Source: Pohlia nutans
Lineage: Eukaryota > Streptophyta > Bryopsida > Bryales > Mniaceae
DNA: 64,000 nucleotides
Reading direction: 5' to 3'
Assembly (NCBI GenBank): GCA_022496805.1
Contig: CM040085.1
Coordinates: 50,063,811-50,127,810 of the forward strand
Below are positions 23,115 through 35,019 of the stretch, piece after piece. Below the pieces are notes generated by a model. That model did no database searches, was not told the origin of the DNA, and worked only from the letters and a program-made list of their open reading frames with translations. Every line of letters starts with the position of its first letter. The stretch's first letter is position 1. The translations under genes and the position numbers were made by a program.

Positions 23115-24011
23115 GTTGGCGTTTTCCCGGTGTACTCGCCGCCCGCTGCGCAGCCCCTGACAAGAAGTCTGCTGTCGGGTTCTGACGCCCCCGCCTCGGA
23201 GTCTGCTGGAGGTAGCTGCGGTCCCTCCGGGTATTCAAAGCCCTACGTCCTTTGCTCGGCCACGGACGCTGCATCTGCCGCTATCGATTTCTCCAAGGGG
23301 AGTGTGGATGATGGCGTCGTCGATAGCCCTCCCAGTCGAGGTTCCGCCAAGACCCCCGTCTGCTCCCCTTCGCCGCTAAAGCGTTCAACCTCCACGCCGG
23401 TCCGAGATCGCTCTCTTTCGCCAACTCCGCATACCGAGTCCACCCCGCAGAGGAAATTGTTCGGAGATTGTGGCGATGACGCTGCGATTCCTCGCGTCGA
23501 GGATGGCGGTGCTTTGCCGGTGCGTTCTTCTGCACTTGGAGAAGTGCATCCGGCCCCATCGGGCGGGGGTCGCAAGCACCCGGCCCCTTTGCGTTCCCCG
23601 AAACCTGCTCAGTTTCCTCGGATCGAAGATAATTTGCTTAGCCCGGCTCCTCCTCGGAGGGGCGGCTCTTCCGGCTCAGCGGGTCCGGTCCCCGGTCGTC
23701 GAATCGTGCGTGATGATCGTCGGCCCGAGGACTCAAGATCCATGGGCGTCGCGTGCCCGAACCTTCGCTCCAGGAACCGAGTGAAGGCTCCTCGGCCTAC
23801 CAGATCACTCTCAACTTCCGAGATTCCACGGCACCCTTTCAGAGGCCATTCTGAGGTAAACTTGGCTCACTACATGGGAATTCCCGGTGCAATGCCTTCC
23901 CGAAGTGGATCCCCGAAGCCTTCTCAACGCGACGATATCCTTCGAGGCCTATTAAAGGTGAAAGCGTTGGAGGCTGCAAAGAGTCGTCATAGTACAGGCC
24001 ACGATGGCTAG
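23115..24011 (+). CDS. Terminal exon of a Ser/Pro-rich disordered protein
   Basis: Open from the acceptor at 23114 to a TAG at 24009-24011, about 298 codons with no ATG near its start, so it is a 3' exon. The protein is Ser, Pro and Arg rich with SP/TP motifs (SPLKRSTSTPVRDRSLSPTP) suited to proline-directed phosphorylation, and it is probably nuclear. It holds two in-frame palindromes, read IPRVEDG (about 23487-23505) and FPRIEDN (about 23613-23632). The basic C-terminus (ILRGLLKVKALEAAKSRH) could form a helix. It may be the last exon of the upstream gene(s). Function not recognised. Confidence 0.5.
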   Translation, partial: VGVFPVYSPPAAQPLTRSLLSGSDAPASESAGGSCGPSGYSKPYVLCSATDAASAAIDFSKGSVDDGVVDSPPSRGSAKTPVCSPSPLKRSTSTPVRDRSLSPTPHTESTPQRKLFGDCGDDAAIPRVEDGGALPVRSSALGEVHPAPSGGGRKHPAPLRSPKPAQFPRIEDNLLSPAPPRRGGSSGSAGPVPGRRIVRDDRRPEDSRSMGVACPNLRSRNRVKAPRPTRSLSTSEIPRHPFRGHSEVNLAHYMGIPGAMPSRSGSPKPSQRDDILRGLLKVKALEAAKSRHSTGHDG

Positions 24012-24900
24012 ATAAGTGGGTCATGTGTTCCGCGTAGTAGTAGTAGTGCGTCACTTACTGTTGTGTTACTATAGATATTAGCATTCTTCATATAATCCCT
24101 TAAACATTTGTTATCCTCATAGCGTATGGTTGTTCTTGTGTACTACCCTCTGTTGTTCTTGGAAACCTTTACTGCCAAGGGAATATTCGAATATCTCATG
24201 TCTATAATTGTATCATGATCTACTACTAGTCATACTTGTATACTCAAGCACACGTTATACTTGTGTACATGAGCACGGTTTTGTACATTCCCATGCTGCC
24301 ATATATCAAATAATACGTGCGGACTTCTCATTTCCACAAATGTGTTTAATTGTGGCGCCATCTTTGTTTTTATTCGTTCTTGTATTTGAACGCCCACTTC
24401 TCTTACCCATCCATGACTATTTTTGATGTGGTTTGATGTGTGAAAGTCTCAAAATATGCAATTTGTCTCAATTTAATGAACATTAAATTTATTTGTTTAT
24501 CCTTGATTGCAATAAGCTCAAAGTAACTACACCTTCTCTTATTTCATCAATCAATCTCATTCGGCCTTTATTTATCTTTGGCTTCAACAACTATCTTTGG
24601 AAATAAGCCCACAATAGAGGGATGGGAGTCTCAAAATGACCATTTTGTGTCATTTTAATGAATATTGCCTTACTCGTACGGTTCTCGTTGATGGCGGAGA
24701 CTCTGCCATGGTCAAGTCCAACAACATCATGACTGTACAAACGTTACTAGATGAGTATGCGACCAATATATGGGGCCTGTATGAAATGCAGAAGCGGAGG
24801 GGACTACTTCGGCCACGGTATCCTGGATTTGTTGTGACTGGATGCACTGTAACCAAGAACGTCTGCTACCACATCTAAGATGCAAGTGAAAACAGAAGTG
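24012..24900. other. Intergenic DNA, no gene seen
   Basis: AT-rich. An 80-codon ORF at 24636-24878 has no recognisable feature. A near-duplicate phrase (CTCAAAATGACCATTTTGTG / CTCAAAATATGCAATTTGTC) occurs at about 24449 and 24632, a weak repeat. Confidence 0.4.
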
Positions 24901-25004
24901 CGTTTCCAGACACATCCAGCTACGTCAGCTAAGACATCGAAGACGCAGTATAAAACATAGATACGTGTTCAGCGACGTCCGCTGACGTCACCTACAATGC
25001 TAGT

Positions 25005-26053
25005 TCAAACACATAGATGTGTACAAGACGCAAGTTCATACACATTGACGTGTATAGGAATGCAGTACACAGCAGGCGATGACACTTTCCGCAACTTCTC
25101 CGACTTGAGCTTGGACTCCTCATTCGCCCTTTTCTTCACGAGCCAGTTCCATTGCTTATCGGTCACTTCAGGTGGTTTACGCTGTTTCATGTCAATCATC
25201 CGGTTCAGCCGAAATCGTCTGTTGATCAACGCCTTGTTGGTCTTTTTGTTGATCCATGCCTGGTCCATGGTCTTCCGCTGGCCATCCCCCCTCACCTCCC
25301 ACCTTGCGAACATGTACAACAGGTATGCACCTTCGTCAATCACTTGCACAAATCATGCATACAGCTCATCAGTGTCAATCATGCTCCACGACATTTGCAA
25401 CATGCATGCTGTGACGGATGACGTCCCCTTGTCACAATGGACATCCTTGGATGTCTCCCTGGACATCCTGGACGTCTCCCTGGACATCCTGGACGTCTCC
25501 CTGGACATCCTGGACGTCTCCCTAGACATCCTTGGACGTCCCAGAAAACAAGTGAACGTCCAAGAGTAGACCTGCACATCACTGTATAGGCATGAAGAAT
25601 CATGTGCCTGGAATGTCAGATCAGTTCCTTCCAGTTTGAAAGGAACCAAGTCCTACACAGCAGAATGCGATCCGTTTCCTTCGTGCACTAAGGATGGAGA
25701 GTTTGTGTCGCAAACAAGAAGGTTTTACCTGCCCAGACGTGCTTGAAAAATCTTTCCTTCGTCGGCTCCTTCTGACTTGGAAAGTTCTGACAGGGATCCA
25801 AGTCCCTCACCAACAGTCGCAAGTCATCCTCGAACGCCGTTACCAATGGCCGGTAAGGGATGCCCTTTTCATCCACAGTGAAAGGCTTCTTGTCCTGGTC
25901 CCGGTTGCGCTCCATCGTTCCGCGCCGCCCGCGAGGCGGAGGCGATGTTGCATCCGCAGACGTGTCCTCCTCTTTGGCCTCTTCATCCTCTTCGTCCTCT
26001 TTGTCCTCGTCGTCCTGCTGAGATGGGGTCTCATACCCTCGGCTGTACAACAA
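25005..26053 (-). pseudogene. CACTA (En/Spm) accessory transposase fragments, Transposase_24-like
   Basis: Two minus-strand blocks lie in order. From 26053: an acidic run then KPFTVDEKGIPYRPLVTAF..LRLLVRDLDP. From 25349: a segment with PPEVTDKQWNWLVKKRANEE and SEKLRKVSS. The second resembles the plant Ptta/En/Spm transposase domain (P.GVT..QW..LV..W.S...K..S). The blocks are in different frames and separated by the 21-bp repeat array, so this is a remnant or a multi-exon gene. A further piece (LVDFKGILYDTMKKVLLWMK, about 26661-26750) lies upstream. It would partner the Tnp2-like remnant at 28.4-30.2 kb. Confidence 0.45.
25459..25542. repeat. 21-bp tandem repeat of GGACATCC/GGACGTC
   Basis: Four head-to-tail units of 21 bp (CTGGACATCCTGGACGTCTC plus C) start at 25459, 25480, 25501 and 25522, the last diverged. 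The unit combines two of the words that are scattered through the region. Confidence 0.95.
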
Positions 26054-26425
26054 AAAACCTTGCCTAATTAAATGTTAATAGCACAAACCATAGCACTGCA
26101 CCGCAGAGTACAACAGACCATAGCAACCCATACCATGGCAACCCAGATCATAGCACATCATAGCAACCTATAGCTCAAATCTTGCAGTTGCATCCTACAA
26201 CCTTGCCATGGTCGGTGATACAGGACATTCACTCGCCCAATGCATCTCTGATGTCCGCTGAGACGTCTTCATGTTACTTGGAACTCAAGGTGACTATGTG
26301 GCAGACGTCACACACGACATGGGCATCTGTGAGACTGTGCTACTCACAGATAGACGGGTTCCACGACACTTGCAATGTTGTAATGTCCGCCTCAATACCT
26401 AAAAGTAAGATGATGCAACAATATT

Positions 26426-26691
26426 GCAAGTCTTAGGGTTTCATCCACAACAAATCAAATACTGCAGGTTTTAGGGTTTCGTCCACAACAAATCAAATAC
26501 TGCAGGTTTTAGGGTTTTTTCCACAACAAATCAAATATTGCAGGTTTTAGGGATTCTTCCACAACAAATCAAATATTGCAGGTCTTAGGGTTTCTTCCAC
26601 AACAAATCAAATACTACAAGTTTTAGGGTTTCATTCTCAACAAATCAAATACTGCAAGTTTTAGGATTTCATCCACAACAACACCTTCTTC
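26426..26691. repeat. Seven 38-bp tandem repeats with TTTTAGGGTTT
   Basis: Units start at 26426, 26464, 26502, 26540, 26578, 26616 and 26654, exactly 38 bp apart. Each holds GTTTTAGGGTTTC and CCACAACAAATCAAATA. The TTTAGGG word matches the plant telomere unit but is not itself tandem here. Confidence 0.95.
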
Positions 26692-26949
26692 ATAGTGTCA
26701 TACAGGATGCCTTTGAAATCCACTAACACCGGTTTCTTCATCAAATTGCCCCCTCCCCCTCCCCCGACTTTGACCTTGCCGCCATGCTTCCAAGACGGCG
26801 TAGCATCCTCACTTGTTTCCGCTGAGAGAGAAAAAGAGAAACCTTTTAGTGTTGCACACCCATCTCTCAAACAGTGCATGTTCCATGGCTCTCTCTACAA
26901 CTACTATTCTCTTACTATAGTTTACAATAATCCTAAAAATGAATGGCAA

Positions 26950-28030
26950 CACTTTTGAGAACCTCTACACTCTAAACTCTAACTTCTTGGAAAAATGAAG
27001 GCAAAAATGAGCTTTGTGCAACTTTGAATTCTACTTAAAGGTCTCCTGACCTAACTATGGCTGCGGCAGCTAACCCTAGCCGCCTCTGTTCATCCAGTGA
27101 ACTTGATAAAAGTCATCCCAGGAGATGTTTGCAGGGACGCATGGATGTCAGCAGGGACGCACGGATGTTTGCAAGGACGCATGGATGTCATCTTAGACAT
27201 CTTCATGGACAGCGGGATGTCATCATTGATGTCCTTCCAAATGTTCCAATGTCGGCTATTGACTATAATTTTTGAATTCATCTTGTACTCACATAAACTT
27301 AAAGACTTCATATTACTGAGACGTCTTGCTTTTCTAAAAACGTTTTACTTGGCTAAAAATGTGTTAAAAAGAAATTTTAACAAGTTTCTAATCAAATAAA
27401 CTCTGATACAAGCACAATTTTATTTTTAGACAAATAAAACATCTTACACTTGCGTCTAAATGCTTTTAAGTATATTAAGAAATATGAAGTTTTTGAAAGT
27501 ACCTAAGTTTAAAAAATAAAAATAAATAAAACATTGTAATAAACATGATGAAAGTTCAATGATGAGTATGGGTTTTGCATGGTATGGTTCACCAATTTTT
27601 TTGTTACAATGCAAAATTCTGCTCTTCTTTTTTATCTTTTAGAACTTCATAAATAGAAATTGGTAGTAGAAGTTTAAAAAATTGAACTACTACAACTAAG
27701 TGATGTCTTCTACTAATGCCAACAAAAGAAGTTAAAAATAACAAACATGCAATCCAAATTAATGTTTATGTGAAACATTAGTGCCTTGTTGTAGTGCAAA
27801 AGTGCACACAAAAATTATGAAAGAGAAAAGAAGGTTGTGCATGGAATTTTCAGCTATAAATTTTTCCAATTTACAAATATGTGAAGAGAAATATGTTCCA
27901 CATTTTTCCAAGTTTTTCCGAAATATTGAAATTTTAATTTTAAAATATATGTTGCCAAAAATTGTTCTCTGACTATTTCTAAAATAATTTTTGATGGATT
28001 TTATTTATTTTTGTTTCCTTCATAACAAAA
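26950..28030. other. AT-rich spacer
   Basis: No gene is seen. At 27127-27190 three 20-bp units (GCAGGGACGCATGGATGTCA type) repeat in tandem. The rest is AT-rich with poly-A/T runs. Confidence 0.5.
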
Positions 28031-28439
28031 AATTTCAAGTGGGAGTATTTCCTTGTTGTGGCCCAGAGACGGATGCTCGGTTGGCGAAGACAGGGGATCT
28101 ACGTCCTGACCGTACGACGAGAGGTTCGAAGATTGTGTTCGGGAGAATACGTCGGTATCTCGCTCGTCACCATCCATTGCGTAGAACCTGGCAACGACAG
28201 TTTTGTAAAATCCACATCCGTGGACCACTTCTTGCATCATACGTTTTCCGAAACATGAGGACGTTCAGTTCAGGACATCCTTTCAAACGTCCTCATGTTT
28301 GGCCACACAATGATGTACGGGAGGACATCCTTATGTTCGGCCAAACACTGCTGATGTTCTTGGAGACATCGACAGAGCTGGATGCCACAGATGAGCCGCT
28401 CTTGCAAGCATGAGTATTCCATCGTCAGGGGTTCTTTGG

Positions 28440-30207
28440 TTTGACATGTGTACATGATGCTTGTACTGCCGACTGTAGATACTCCCGGTGGCCGTTCGGA
28501 ACTTACTGGACGAAGAGGTGCGCGTAGCCATCATCAAAATGTGCAGAGTTTTCCAGCGTATATGTGAGAAAGAGGTACGAGAAGACTCCAGCGATGCTCT
28601 CATGCGAGACGTGATAATGGCAACGTGCGTGCTGGAGAAGGAGTTTCCGCCAACGTTTTTGAACGTGATGGCGCATCTTCCACTGCATCTTGTGGAACAA
28701 CTGTTCATCTGTGGACTGGTCCATTCCAGGTGGATGTATCCGATCAAGAGATACATGAAGACGCTCAAAGATTACGTAAGGACGTACGCACATCCAGAAG
28801 GGAGCATAGCGGAAGGGTATCGTCTGGAGGACACGCTTGGGTTTTGCACAGAGTACATGAAACGACATAGATCAACAACCCACCGTGTATGGGACCCCAA
28901 CAAAGATGCCACCATGAATGACGAGATCTTACGGCTGAATGAATACAGAAAGCGCCGAATGTCTGATGAGGTGCGCGGCTACGCACATGCATTCGTCATC
29001 GACAGCGCCCCGTGCTTGGAACCGTGGCGGGAGTGAGTCCCTGTACCTACATGGCTACATTCGAACATCTAAAGCCGCCCCTTCAAATTTCCGTAGGAGC
29101 AGCCGGCCTTGTTCATATCAATGATTTAGTGAAATGAGGAGACGGCTGCACGTCACGGAGGATGGCCATGGTGACATCTCCCAGAACATGCATGCGTTTT
29201 CAAAGAGTTAGTGTATGTCAATGTAGATGTAATTGGGGCGTCGGCACGGACGGTCGCATGTCATTGGAGACGTCTCACAGGACAAATGCGCAGTCACATG
29301 TGCTGTATGTCTTTACCATGCATTCCCATTGTCTAACAACAAAGGTGGGAGTGGTGTACAGGGAATACATAATCGCAAAGGGACGTTGATGGGAAGAGCG
29401 AGAGGCATTTCGAGTACAGTCAAGACGTCATCGACCTTCTAGACCTCTAACGTATCCCCCAGAACTTAGCGATTTTCCACGCTTTGCAGATTGGCTGAAG
29501 GCACGGGTGCAGCAAGCAGAACATGCCAGTGATCCACTGGAGGAGGACGTGCTACAGTACTCATGTCCACCGGAGCGGTATGCAACCTCCCATCGGCAAA
29601 TGCACACAGTCGGGATGCATCTCCGTGTTCGGACTTCCAAAGGGGGTCTCGTTACTCGAGACTCCTGTGTAGTGGCCGCGTATACACAACAACTGCGTTT
29701 GGGAATTCGCAATGGGAGGCCCATTGACCAAACCGCTGAGCATGATTGTGGGGTACATCGAGGAAATACTGGAGTTGGATTACGGTAATCACTGCACGGC
29801 GGTGTTGCTTTTGCGAATGGGTGAAAGCTTCACGGGATGTGCGAGTCCCCAGCATAGAATGTGACAAGTACGGATTCAGCGTGGCGAACTTCAACCACAT
29901 GGACAGCAGAGTGCATCCGGATTCGTTTGCATTCCCCATGCATTGTCAACAAGTTTTTTTCTCCGATGACCCCACGAGACGCGGATGGAAGATCGTGTGT
30001 CGAACAAACGTCAGAGGTAGGCGTACAGCAATACAACATCAGCTCACAGTCGCCAACGTAATCGCTGTCGGTAACGACGAGGACTTCCGAGGCTTGCAAC
30101 CGCAGATATTGGAAACGGAGCCAATTCGAAGACCAGTTCCCGTGGGAGGGTGCTATGTTACAACTGCAACAGACACAACCAATCATGCTCAAATCCAAGA
30201 GGAGTAA
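28440..30207 (+). pseudogene. CACTA Tnp2-type transposase remnant (DUF4218 and DUF4216)
   Basis: 28488-29036 encodes LPVAVRNLLDEEVRVAIIKM.., then NVMAHLPLHLVEQLFICG, RWMYPIKRYMKTLKDYVR and PEGSIAEGYRLEDTLGFCTE. This is the DUF4218 signature of plant CACTA Tnp2 proteins. After a gap, about 29735-30050 encodes IVGYIEEILELDYGN.. and CEWVKASR..DKYGFSVANFNHMDS..DSFAFPMHCQQVFFSDDP, the DUF4216 signature. The two halves of DUF4216 are in different frames (shift near 29.81 kb), with another shift near 29.72 kb, so the gene is dead. The catalytic transposase domain normally upstream is not visible. It reads toward the gypsy insertion. Confidence 0.75.
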
Positions 30208-30914
30208 TGACTGATGAACTTTTTATTATGCATAGTACCGTTCTGTAGTGCCATCTTGAAGTATCCGACACGTACACTGCAATCCTTAACTCGTATGTGA
30301 ATGTATGTACTGAAGCATTTGGTAATTTCCAGCATCATAACCGGCAGTGTTTGCGCAGTATATACTGAACCAGTGTCAGAAACACAGCAGGAAAAACAAG
30401 TAGGACGTCTGCACAGACGCTACGGGGACATCTATGATAACATTGCTTCGTTTCACAGAACGTGCTCTATGTTACACATGAGGCGCCGTGCTCGGACTTT
30501 GTCCCTTATGTCGCCTGCAATGTCTCAATCCATGTCCACGCAGACATCCGTTGTGACGTTTGTTGAAGCACTCCGGATGTTTTCCATGGTCACAAGGTGC
30601 CATGTTTCGGGAGACGTCTATACATTTCATGGGACGTTGTGTGTGACGTCACCGACTGTGACGTGTGTGCTTCTGACATGTCGTCCAGGACGTCGGCTAT
30701 GTCCACTACCGTGTCCACGTGGATGTCTATGTGAACATTCACTGTTGCATTGTCGATGTTCGTGGGGATGTACTCTCAGACATTACACTTGAGCACAAAA
30801 GACATCCTCGCGTTTCGTGCACGTTGGCTTTGACGTCTTCACGGACATCCCCAAAAATGTCCACAGAAACACGTATACGTTATTGTCGTCATCGTGAATC
30901 GGGTTACACATAGT

Positions 30915-31320
30915 ATGACGTGGCAGCTTGTCCTACATGGAATTTTCCTTGCCATGTAGATGAGGAGCTGTAAATTATGAAATGAATGATATGTCCACGT
31001 GTTTTTGCTACCATAAAGTTTATAAAATCACCCTATATTATAAAAATCTATTTTTGACACCATCACATTTTTATAATATAATAATATTAAAATAATATTA
31101 TAATATTATAATAATATTATAATATTATAATAATAATATTATAATATTATAATAATATTATAATATAATAATAATAATATTATTTTATAGTATATTATTA
31201 TATTATATTATTAAAATATTCAAAAATATATTTATTATATAATTTTAATATTATAATATTATAACTTAAGACTATTATACAAAATAGACGAATGACAAAT
31301 ACTGAGAGTACAAGTTAATG
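30915..31320. repeat. Low-complexity ATAATATT block
   Basis: From about 31070 to 31270 the sequence is almost pure A/T, built of ATAATATT/AATATTAT steps that are largely self-complementary. No gene is seen. Confidence 0.8.
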
Positions 31321-31748
31321 ATTATAAAATGAATATTCCAAATTTTGTGGAATTATAACAGAAAATTATAACGGAAAAAGAAAAAACAGTATTTAAAAGG
31401 ATGAAGCCTTTTTTCTTTTGTTCTTGCAAACCGCTGCCCATTATGCTGTTTTTTTTACATCTGGGTTGCATTCTACCTCGCATACCAGTAACTTTCAAAC
31501 ACTTACCCTGGGTCAATGCGGAATCCCATGCCAATGTGGCAATTTTGCATCTCAGTCTGCGGATGTCCTGCGTGACGTCCTCAAAGACGGGCACGTTTCT
31601 GCCAACATCTTTCCGTTTTCTGGCTAACACGCGCGTCTCCAAAGCCTCTCATCCCAAAAAACGCGTGGACATCCTTACGTTCTGCGAGACATCCTTGGCT
31701 AACACGAAGACATCACAAAAACACGTCTATGTTTTCACAGAACATCTT

Positions 31749-31768
31749 CAAAAACACGGGTTTCTTAT
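31749..31768. repeat. 20-bp inverted repeat, left arm
   Basis: CAAAAACACGGGTTTCTTAT is the exact reverse complement of 50961-50980. The match continues outward imperfectly for about 10 bp (AGAACATCTT versus GAGACATCTC). The pair brackets the whole gypsy/MULE composite. Confidence 0.85.
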
Positions 31769-31862
31769 TATCTTATAGTGCGTCATCGAAGAACTACCGA
31801 ACACTACAATTGGTGTCCTGACGTTCGTAGCGATTACCAGAAGCCAGTCGATCCCAGAGCAG

Positions 31863-34598
31863 TTGACTCCTGACGAAACCACGGAGACAACCGAACGGAC
31901 AACCCTGGAACTACTACGTGATCAAATGATGCAGGAAGTTCGTCAACTCCAAGCCGAGTTGGAAAAACGACTTCCACTAAAGACCCAAAGTCGACTGAGG
32001 ACTCACCCTCAATCGAATGGGACGCGGATGCATTACCGCAACAAACAATCACCCCTTGAGATTACCCAGCCCAACCAACTTTGGCGTAGGTCGAACAGGG
32101 CAGCACCGCATTTGGCACCGTCCAGCAACAGATCCTCAATAAACTGCAAGACTGCAAATTGCAGGTGTCCATCCGCGACTTACTACAGTTATTGCCGACC
32201 CTCAACACACTTATTCGGGACCGACTAACTCATCCCGACCCAGGGTCGACTCTAGAGTCACTCTCCTCGACTTTGGAGGAGGTGACGATCGCCGCTGCGG
32301 CAGTTATCGACAAGCACATGCCGGTAATCCCTGTCTCAGTCGGCAAGAACATGTTGGACGACGTTTTGATTGATGGCGGATCCGGAGTCAATGTGATCAC
32401 TGAAGACGAACGCCGGCGACTAGGACTTTCCAAGCCCTCTCTCGCGCCGTTCAACCTCAAAATGACCAACGGCATCATAGCACGGCCCAAAGGATTGATA
32501 CGGGATGTCAAAATTCATATTCATGGCATCCCCTACATAGTCACTCTTATCGTAATTGACTGCTCGACAGTCAAGTCGGACTTCCGGTTGCTACTCGGTC
32601 GACTATGGCTCCGACACGCCAATGTCATACACGACTGGGGCAACAACGAGGTCCAGATTATGGGCAATGGCACCGTCAAGACCGTCAAGATCAATCGACA
32701 ATTAGGGTACGAAGCGGTTACACCACATGCACTCGTCTGTTACAACTTCGCGGAAGGCATCACCGATGAGGAGGAGGAAATCTTGATGGCCTTCGACCCA
32801 ACCCTTCACACAGTGGGCACAATCGACTGGAATTTCCTAGCTACGGAGTCGACAACCGACCACACTAGGACAGACCCGACTACTGCAGCTACTACGACTG
32901 CACAACAGGATATTTAGCATACGCCTGGAACAATGTTGGTAGACGAGACACCAATACAAGACAAGCTGAGATTCATGGACATTGCCCATTGGAATCACAA
33001 TGAGGAGGATCGACTCGACCATATCAACGTCGGTACCCCTACCGACCCCAAAATGTTGAAGTTGAACGCCAATCAGAGCCCTAGTCTTAGAGCCAGCGCC
33101 AAATCCCTTTTCAAGGAGTTCATAGATATCTTTGCCTTCTCTTACAAAGATTTGCGAGGCATACCGGAACACATAGCGACTCATCGAATCGAGCTCGACC
33201 TGACCATTTCTCCCAGCCACCAGGCACGCTACCATATAAACCCAAACTATGCGCAAGCCGTCAAGGACGACTTAGAACGGCTCTTAAAGGCAGGGTTCAT
33301 AGCGCCAATCGACCAGGCTATATGGTTATCACCAATAGTCGTGGTTCCCAAAAAGAATGGGAAACTCCGGATATGTGTTGATTTCCGTCGACTTAATGCG
33401 GCAACCAAGAAAGACCCGTACCCCCTCCCGTTCACGGACGAGGTACTCGACGCAGTCATAGGCTATGAAGCCTATTCCTTCATCGACTGTTTCTCAGGCT
33501 ACCACCAGGTACTGATCCACCCGACCGACCGACCAAAAACAGCTTTCATTACCGAATGGGGCGCGTATGTATGGGTCATTATGCGTTCGGATTGAAGAAC
33601 GCCCCGCCTACCTATCAGCGCATCGTCAACCAGATCTTTAAAGACTACCTAGGCGACTTCATGAAGCTGTTCCTAGACGATTTCAGTGTCTATAGCGACA
33701 TCGACTCCCACCTACCGAAGCTCCGACTAGTCTTCGACCGATGTCGACAGTACGGGGTAAGCCTCAACCCAGAAAAATGTATCTTCTATGTTCCTTCTGG
33801 TGTGATTTTAGGCTACATTGTCGGTCAAGAAGGCAAGTTTCCGGATCCAAACAAGATCCAGGCCCTAGTCAACATGCCAACCCCAAAAGACGTCAAAGCC
33901 ATTCAGACGTTCAACGGACTAGCCCAGTTCAACCGATGTTTCATCAAAAATTATGCAGCCATTATAGAGCCCATCACCAAGCTGACCAGGAAAGGCAAAC
34001 CGGTCGACTGGACGCCGGCTTGCGAGGCAGCATATCAGATCATCAAGGATTGATACCAGACTGCACCAATTCTGATTGGAGTCGACTGGTCCCTGGACTT
34101 CCACATACACACAGACGCATCCGACATAGCAGTCGGGGCGATGGTGGCGCAGAACCCGACCGGCAACATCGACCAACCGATAGCCTACGCTTCCCGACTA
34201 CTCAACAAAGCGAAGAAGAACTATACAACAACCGAGAAAGAATCCCTCACAATGGTTTACGCCATCAACAAATTTCGACATTACCTCCTCGGTAACAAAT
34301 TCGTCTTCTACGTCGACCACCTAGCATTCCAGTACCTGATTAGCAAACCACAGGTATCGGGTCGACTGGCACGCTGGCTACTACTCATTATCAAGAAATG
34401 AGGGTGCAGAGCCAGCCATAGGCATACCCGACTAGGCAATCGACGCGCAGCTGTTTTCTACCGAGCCCGACTGGCTACACCCGATAGTCAACTATTTGAC
34501 TACCGGGACCTTTCCAGTCCACATGAGGAAAGAGGCTCGCAAGTGTATAGCTCACAAAGCCATTCCGTACCAAGTACTCGACGGGAACTTAGTAGTGC
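31863..34598 (+). pseudogene. Ty3/gypsy retrotransposon, 5' part (protease, RT, RNase H)
   Basis: A short coiled-coil piece (31863-31980) may be the end of gag. Frame 2 from 32159 gives a retropepsin (VLIDGGSGVNVI, then LLLGRLWL; plant gypsy often has DGG) and, after a TAG at 32915, the linker and reverse transcriptase (LRICVDFRRLNAATKKDPYP, FIDCFSGYHQ). A one-base loss near 33583 shifts frame before AFGLKNAPPTYQR. The RT catalytic pair is in LFLDDF (33673-33690). RNase H starts at DFHIHTDAS after an in-frame TGA at 34051. A deletion near 34.40 kb removes the end of RNase H, and a TAG lies at 34433. The sequence stops at the MULE insertion. No LTR is recognised; ACTACA|ATTGGTGTC at about 31805 could be an LTR end plus primer site. 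CGA codons are unusually common. The element is inactive. Confidence 0.85.
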
Positions 34599-34642
34599 GA
34601 GCGCAGAGCGGAGAGCAGAGAGCAGAGTTTGGAGAGCGCAAA
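34599..34642. repeat. Left terminal inverted repeat of the MULE
   Basis: Built of GAGAGC/CAGAGC steps and ending TTTGGAGAGCG. It pairs with 50040-50095, which has an extra GAGAGC-like step. Confidence 0.8.
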
Positions 34643-35019
34643 TTTTCATTTTTTAAAATCATTTTTAGTAGGAAAAATGCCTATGACCGTGGACATTGGG
34701 TTATTTTTAGTTAATTTTAAAAAAAAAAGACCCCAAATCCGCGGAAATGGGTAGAATTCTCGAAATCCTAGTTCAAAACAAATTAATGGATTTTCAATGA
34801 TTTTCCACGGCATTACTTACAAAAAGCAATACATTCTTGTTTTTGTATGGTTTACATCTAAATTAGGGCTGATGTCATCATTAAAAACCATGAAAAGTGC
34901 AAATAGAATAAGGACTCTTGTGAACACCGATGTAAATAAATCAACACAAAAAACTTCATATAAAATCCAAATCAAACCAAAACATAAGGAGCTCAAGTCT
35001 CCACAATCATGAGGCCTAA

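Larger units (their letters stand above)
24900..31770. repeat. GACATC/GACGTC-rich region, left block
   Basis: Words of the type GGACATCC, GGACGTC, GATGTC and GACGTC recur every few tens of bases on both strands, for example through 25440-25560, 27120-27240, 28255-28345, 30400-30860 and 31560-31720. They appear in coding remnants and spacer alike. The same texture continues beyond the gypsy/MULE insertion at 50975-53780. CACTA elements carry many copies of a short subterminal binding word, and I infer that this is such an array, unusually long. Confidence 0.55.

Noticed and set aside
16434..24011. Reading the ParB-methylase-like gene, FCP1-like gene and last exon as one transcript
   Set aside because: An acceptor-like site at 21853 and disordered exons on both sides allow it, but a frame-consistent donor for the join was not found and a TATA-like box lies between.
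25459..25542. CRISPR-like regular repeats
   Set aside because: Units are contiguous with no unique spacers; it is a simple tandem repeat.
28001..28240. ORFs on both strands just upstream of the Tnp2 remnant
   Set aside because: Neither strand shows any Tnp2 or other family motif; probably a decayed exon or chance.
31070..31270. AT-rich block as a replication origin or centromere piece
   Set aside because: Only A/T low complexity is visible; nothing specific supports either.
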